The notes under the pieces: model-generated | Seen by the model: only the letters and a program-made list of their open reading frames with translations | Told to the model about the DNA's origin: nothing | The model's database searches: none | Translations under genes and position numbers: made by a program | Part shown: positions 61,222-64,000 of the stretch, one piece after another | Numbering within the stretch: position 1 is the stretch's first letter | How the letters are laid out: every line of letters begins with the position of its first letter | Source: Lichenicola sp965198655 | Lineage (GTDB): Bacteria; Pseudomonadota; Alphaproteobacteria; Acetobacterales; Acetobacteraceae | Length of the DNA: 64,000 bases | Assembly: GCA_965198655.1 (NCBI GenBank) | Contig: OZ240668.1 | Span: 744,001-808,000, forward strand | Reading direction: 5' to 3'

Positions 61222-62154
61222 ATGAAGATCGTCGCCTGCAACAGCAACCGGCCGCTCGCGGAGGCGGTCGCCACCGCGCTGAACCTGCCCTTGTGCAAGG
61301 CAGTGGTGCGCCGGTTCGCCGACATGGAGATCTTTGTCGAGATCCAGGAGAACGTCCGCGGCGAGGACGTGTTCGTGGTGCAGAGCACCTGCTACCCGAC
61401 CAACGACAACCTGATGGAACTGTTGATCATGATCGACACGCTGCGCCGTGGCTCGGCGCGGCGGATCACCGCGGTCATGCCCTATTTCGGCTACGCTCGG
61501 CAGGACCGGAAGTCCGGCCCGCGCACGCCGATCAGCGCCAAGCTGGTGGCCAACCTGATCGTCGAGGCCGGCGCCCATCGCGTGCTGACGCTCGACCTGC
61601 ACGCCGGCCAGATACAGGGCTTCTTCGACATCCCGGTGGACAACCTGTTCGCCGCTCCCTTGTTCACCCGCGACATCAAGGAACGCTACCACGCGCGCGA
61701 CCTGATCATCGTCTCGCCCGATGTCGGTGGCGTGGTGCGGGCGCGCCAACTGGCCAAGCGGCTGAACGTCGACCTCGCCATTATCGACAAGCGGCGCGAG
61801 CGGGCCGGCGTGTCGGAGGTGATGAACGTGATCGGCGACGTGTCCGGGCGCTACTGCCTGCTGATCGACGACATCGTCGACAGCGGCGGCACCTTCTGCA
61901 ACGCCGCCGACGCGCTGATCGGCCGCGGCGCGACCTCGGTCGGCGCCTACGTCACCCACGGCGTGCTCACCGGGGGCGCCGTGTCGCGGATCGCCTCCTC
62001 GCCGATCGAGATGATGACCACCACCGACAGCATCCTCGCCACCGAGGCGGTGCGGCTGGCACCCAACATGCGCCAGATCTCCATCGCCCAACTGCTCGCC
62101 AACGCCATGCGCGCGGTGTCCGACGAGAGCTCCGTCAGCTCCCTGTTCGACTGA
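61222..62154 (+). CDS. prs: Ribose-phosphate pyrophosphokinase
   Basis: 310 aa. MKIVACNSNRPLAEAVA, VVRRFADMEIFVEIQENVRG, MPYFGYARQDRKSGPRTPIS (ATP loop), TLDLHAGQIQGFFDIPVDNL and the PRPP loop LIDDIVDSGGTF are complete. It makes PRPP for purine, pyrimidine, NAD, histidine and tryptophan synthesis. Start ATG at 61222; a 150-bp gap upstream probably holds the promoter. Confidence 0.97.
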   Translation: MKIVACNSNRPLAEAVATALNLPLCKAVVRRFADMEIFVEIQENVRGEDVFVVQSTCYPTNDNLMELLIMIDTLRRGSARRITAVMPYFGYARQDRKSGPRTPISAKLVANLIVEAGAHRVLTLDLHAGQIQGFFDIPVDNLFAAPLFTRDIKERYHARDLIIVSPDVGGVVRARQLAKRLNVDLAIIDKRRERAGVSEVMNVIGDVSGRYCLLIDDIVDSGGTFCNAADALIGRGATSVGAYVTHGVLTGGAVSRIASSPIEMMTTTDSILATEAVRLAPNMRQISIAQLLANAMRAVSDESSVSSLFD

Positions 62155-62162
62155 GGCCCGGC

Positions 62163-62768
62163 ATGACGGCGACGTTGGCTCCGCGCCCGTTCTGGTACCT
62201 GCGTCACGGCGAGACCGACTGGAACGCGCGCGGCGTGAGCCAGGGCCGCTCCGACATCCCCTTGAACGAGACCGGCATCAGGCAGTCTACCCGCGCTGCG
62301 CGCGTCATGGCCGAGCACTGGCACGACTTCTCGCCGGTCACCCGCATCGTGTCCTCGCCGCTCTCGCGCGCCTATCGCACCGCCGAGCTGGTGGTCGAGG
62401 CGCTGGCCGGGCAGGGGGTGCGGCTTCCGCTCACCACCGATCCGGAGCTGCAGGAGGTGTGCTTCGGCGTGCAGGAAGGCCAGCCGATGGGGGACTGGTA
62501 CGATAGCTGGATCGCGGGCGACTACACGCCGGAGGGCGCCGAGCCGTTCGACGCGCTGGTGGCGCGCGCGCGTGCCGCGGTGGATCGCGCGACGGCGGCC
62601 GACGGGACCGCGCTGGTGGTCTGCCACGGCGCCATGTTCCGGGCGCTGCGCCACGCGATGGGGCTGGCGGCCAACGTGCGCCTGCCCAACGCGGCACCGC
62701 TCTGGTTGGCCCCCGGCGACGGTCCGGGTGATCCGTGGACGCTGGTCGAGGTGGGCCGGGCCGCCTGA
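62163..62768 (+). CDS. Histidine phosphatase family protein
   Basis: 201 aa. Catalytic motif YLRHGETDWNARG (RHG), SSPLSRAYRTAELV, and the second His in LVVCHGAMFRALRH. Phosphoglycerate-mutase-like fold acting on phosphomonoesters; substrate unknown. Ends in a TGATG overlap with dld. Confidence 0.9.
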   Translation: MTATLAPRPFWYLRHGETDWNARGVSQGRSDIPLNETGIRQSTRAARVMAEHWHDFSPVTRIVSSPLSRAYRTAELVVEALAGQGVRLPLTTDPELQEVCFGVQEGQPMGDWYDSWIAGDYTPEGAEPFDALVARARAAVDRATAADGTALVVCHGAMFRALRHAMGLAANVRLPNAAPLWLAPGDGPGDPWTLVEVGRAA

Positions 62769-64000
62769 TGCCGGACGGCGCTTCCCTCCCCGGTGCGCCG
62801 GACGGCGTCCTTCCTGGCGCGCCGGACGGCGCGACGCTGGTCCTCGCGCTCGCCGCGATCGTCGGCCGCCGCCACGTGCTGACCGGCGCGGCGCGGACAC
62901 GCCGCTACCGCAGCGGCTACCGGTCCGGCTGCGGCGCCGCGCTGGCGGTGGTGCGGCCGGGCAGCCTGCTGGAACAGTGGCGCGTTGCGCAGGCCTGCAT
63001 CGCCGCCGGGCGCATCGTGCTGATGCAGGCGGCCAACACCGGCCTGACCGGCGGCTCCACCCCCGACGCCGCCGGCTACGACCGCGAGGTGGTGATCGTC
63101 AGCACCCTGCGCATGGACCGGATCCGGCTGCTGGGCGGCGGCAGGCAGGCGTTGTGCTACCCCGGCGCCACCCTTCACCGGCTGGAGCAACTGTTGAAGC
63201 CGCTCGGCCGCGAGCCGCACTCGGTGATCGGCTCGTCCTGCATCGGCGCCTCGGTGATGGGCGGGGTGGCCAACAACTCCGGCGGCGCCTTGGTGCGGCG
63301 CGGTCCGGCCTACACCGAGATGGCGCTGTTCGGCCGGGTCGAGGCGGACGGGCGGCTGGTGCTGGTGGACCATCTCGGCATACGGCTCGGGTCCGATCCG
63401 GAACAGGTGCTGCGCCGCCTGGACGCGGACGCGTTTACCGAGGCGGACGTCGACTGGACCAGCGGGCGCGGCCACGACGACACCTACGCCTCGCACGTGC
63501 GCGACGTGGAGTCGCCGGTCCCGGCCCGCTACAACGCCGATCCGTCCCGGCTGCACGAGGCCTCCGGCAGCGCCGGCCGGCTGGTGCTGTTCGCGGTGCG
63601 CCTCGACACCTTCGAGGCGGAGGCCGATCCGGCGGTGTTCTATGTCGGCACGAACGATCCGGACGCGCTGCAAACGCTGCGCCGCCGCGTCCTGCGCGAG
63701 CTGCCGGCGCTGCCGATCGCGGGCGAGTACATGCACCGCGACATGTTCGACGTCGCCGACCGCTACGGCAAGGACACGGTGATCGCGATCGAGCGCCTCG
63801 GCACGGCGCGGCTGCCCGCCTTGTTCGCGCTCAAGGGCGGGCTCGACCGGCTGTCGCGCCGCGTGCCGCTGCTGCCGCGCAGCCTCGGCGACCGGTTGCT
63901 GCAGGGGCTCGGCCGGTTGTTTCCCGATCACCTGCCGCCACGCCTGCGCCGGTTCCGCGACCGCTACGCGCACCACCTGATGCTCAAGGTGGACAGCGCG
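62768..64000 (+). CDS. dld: Quinone-dependent D-lactate dehydrogenase (partial)
   Basis: The first ~411 codons; the gene runs off the window. After a short N-terminal repeat (PDGASLPGA, PDGVLPGA, PDGA) the FAD-binding PCMH-type domain begins: TGAARTRRYRSGYRSG, MQAANTGLTGGSTPD, SCIGASVMGGVANNSGGALV, matching membrane-associated Dld, which oxidises D-lactate and reduces quinone. ATG overlaps the previous stop. The C-terminal substrate/membrane domain is outside the window. Confidence 0.92.
   Translation, partial: MPDGASLPGAPDGVLPGAPDGATLVLALAAIVGRRHVLTGAARTRRYRSGYRSGCGAALAVVRPGSLLEQWRVAQACIAAGRIVLMQAANTGLTGGSTPDAAGYDREVVIVSTLRMDRIRLLGGGRQALCYPGATLHRLEQLLKPLGREPHSVIGSSCIGASVMGGVANNSGGALVRRGPAYTEMALFGRVEADGRLVLVDHLGIRLGSDPEQVLRRLDADAFTEADVDWTSGRGHDDTYASHVRDVESPVPARYNADPSRLHEASGSAGRLVLFAVRLDTFEAEADPAVFYVGTNDPDALQTLRRRVLRELPALPIAGEYMHRDMFDVADRYGKDTVIAIERLGTARLPALFALKGGLDRLSRRVPLLPRSLGDRLLQGLGRLFPDHLPPRLRRFRDRYAHHLMLKVDSA

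Overview
The window is a very GC-rich alphaproteobacterial chromosome segment. The best fit is Rhodospirillales, probably Acetobacteraceae. Evidence for this: an NDUFA12-type complex I accessory subunit, a type II (eukaryote-like) isocitrate dehydrogenase, a direct-repeat LexA-like site before recA, CtrA-like sites between flagellar operons, a C30-type carotenoid gene set, and the his order hisB-DUF2628-hisH-hisA-hisF-hisE-HIT. Nothing looks like a phage or plasmid, and no integrase, transposase or CRISPR array was seen. Most genes are tightly packed with ATGA, GTGA or TGATG overlaps.

Layout. 0.1-3.1 kb: degenerate HD-GYP protein and an ABC exporter. 3.2-8.0 kb (minus): histidine operon, including a GNAT-HisA fusion. 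8.1-12.7 kb: flagellar export and rod genes, fliOP on minus and flgBC-fliEQR-flhB on plus. 12.9-15.5 kb: recA, a small ORF with a Fur-like site, icd. 15.6-19.1 kb (minus): DUF2934, a FemAB-like acyltransferase, RidA, and a stand-alone protein related to the C-terminus of class II ribonucleotide reductase. 19.2-23.8 kb (plus): NDUFA12, MlaD, a small protein, DUF2155, trehalose synthesis otsB-otsA, dsbB. 23.9-24.3 kb: two very small membrane or secreted proteins. 24.4-33.2 kb (minus): a seven-gene operon with three CgeB-like glycosyltransferases, a GT4, a B12/radical SAM protein, a glycoside hydrolase-epimerase fusion and an epimerase. 33.4-39.1 kb (minus): a staphyloxanthin-like C30 carotenoid operon. 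39.3-42.1 kb: small acidic protein, NAD synthetase, SemiSWEET. 42.2-51.9 kb: surface-glycan region with giant multi-domain glycosyltransferases on both sides of a secreted repeat protein. 52.2-64 kb: HU, tRNA-Gln, TetR-like protein, proC, YbjN, UbiK, rfaD, lgt, MidA, PgeF, NYN protein, lipoprotein, prs, histidine phosphatase, and a partial dld.

The most unusual features are these. First, a dispersed family of ~120-140 bp multi-hairpin elements with terminal inverted repeats (five copies) sits exactly at gene 3' ends, in one case supplying the last ~22 residues of a protein and in two cases the stop codon. Second, the 24.4-33.2 kb operon pairs a radical SAM/B12 enzyme with CgeB-type transferases and a hydrolase-epimerase fusion, and has no function I can name. 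Third, HisA is fused to an acetyltransferase. Fourth, a Cys-free, almost Lys/Arg-free secreted repeat protein lies between very large glycosyltransferases.

All functions are inferred from reading the sequence. No database search was run.
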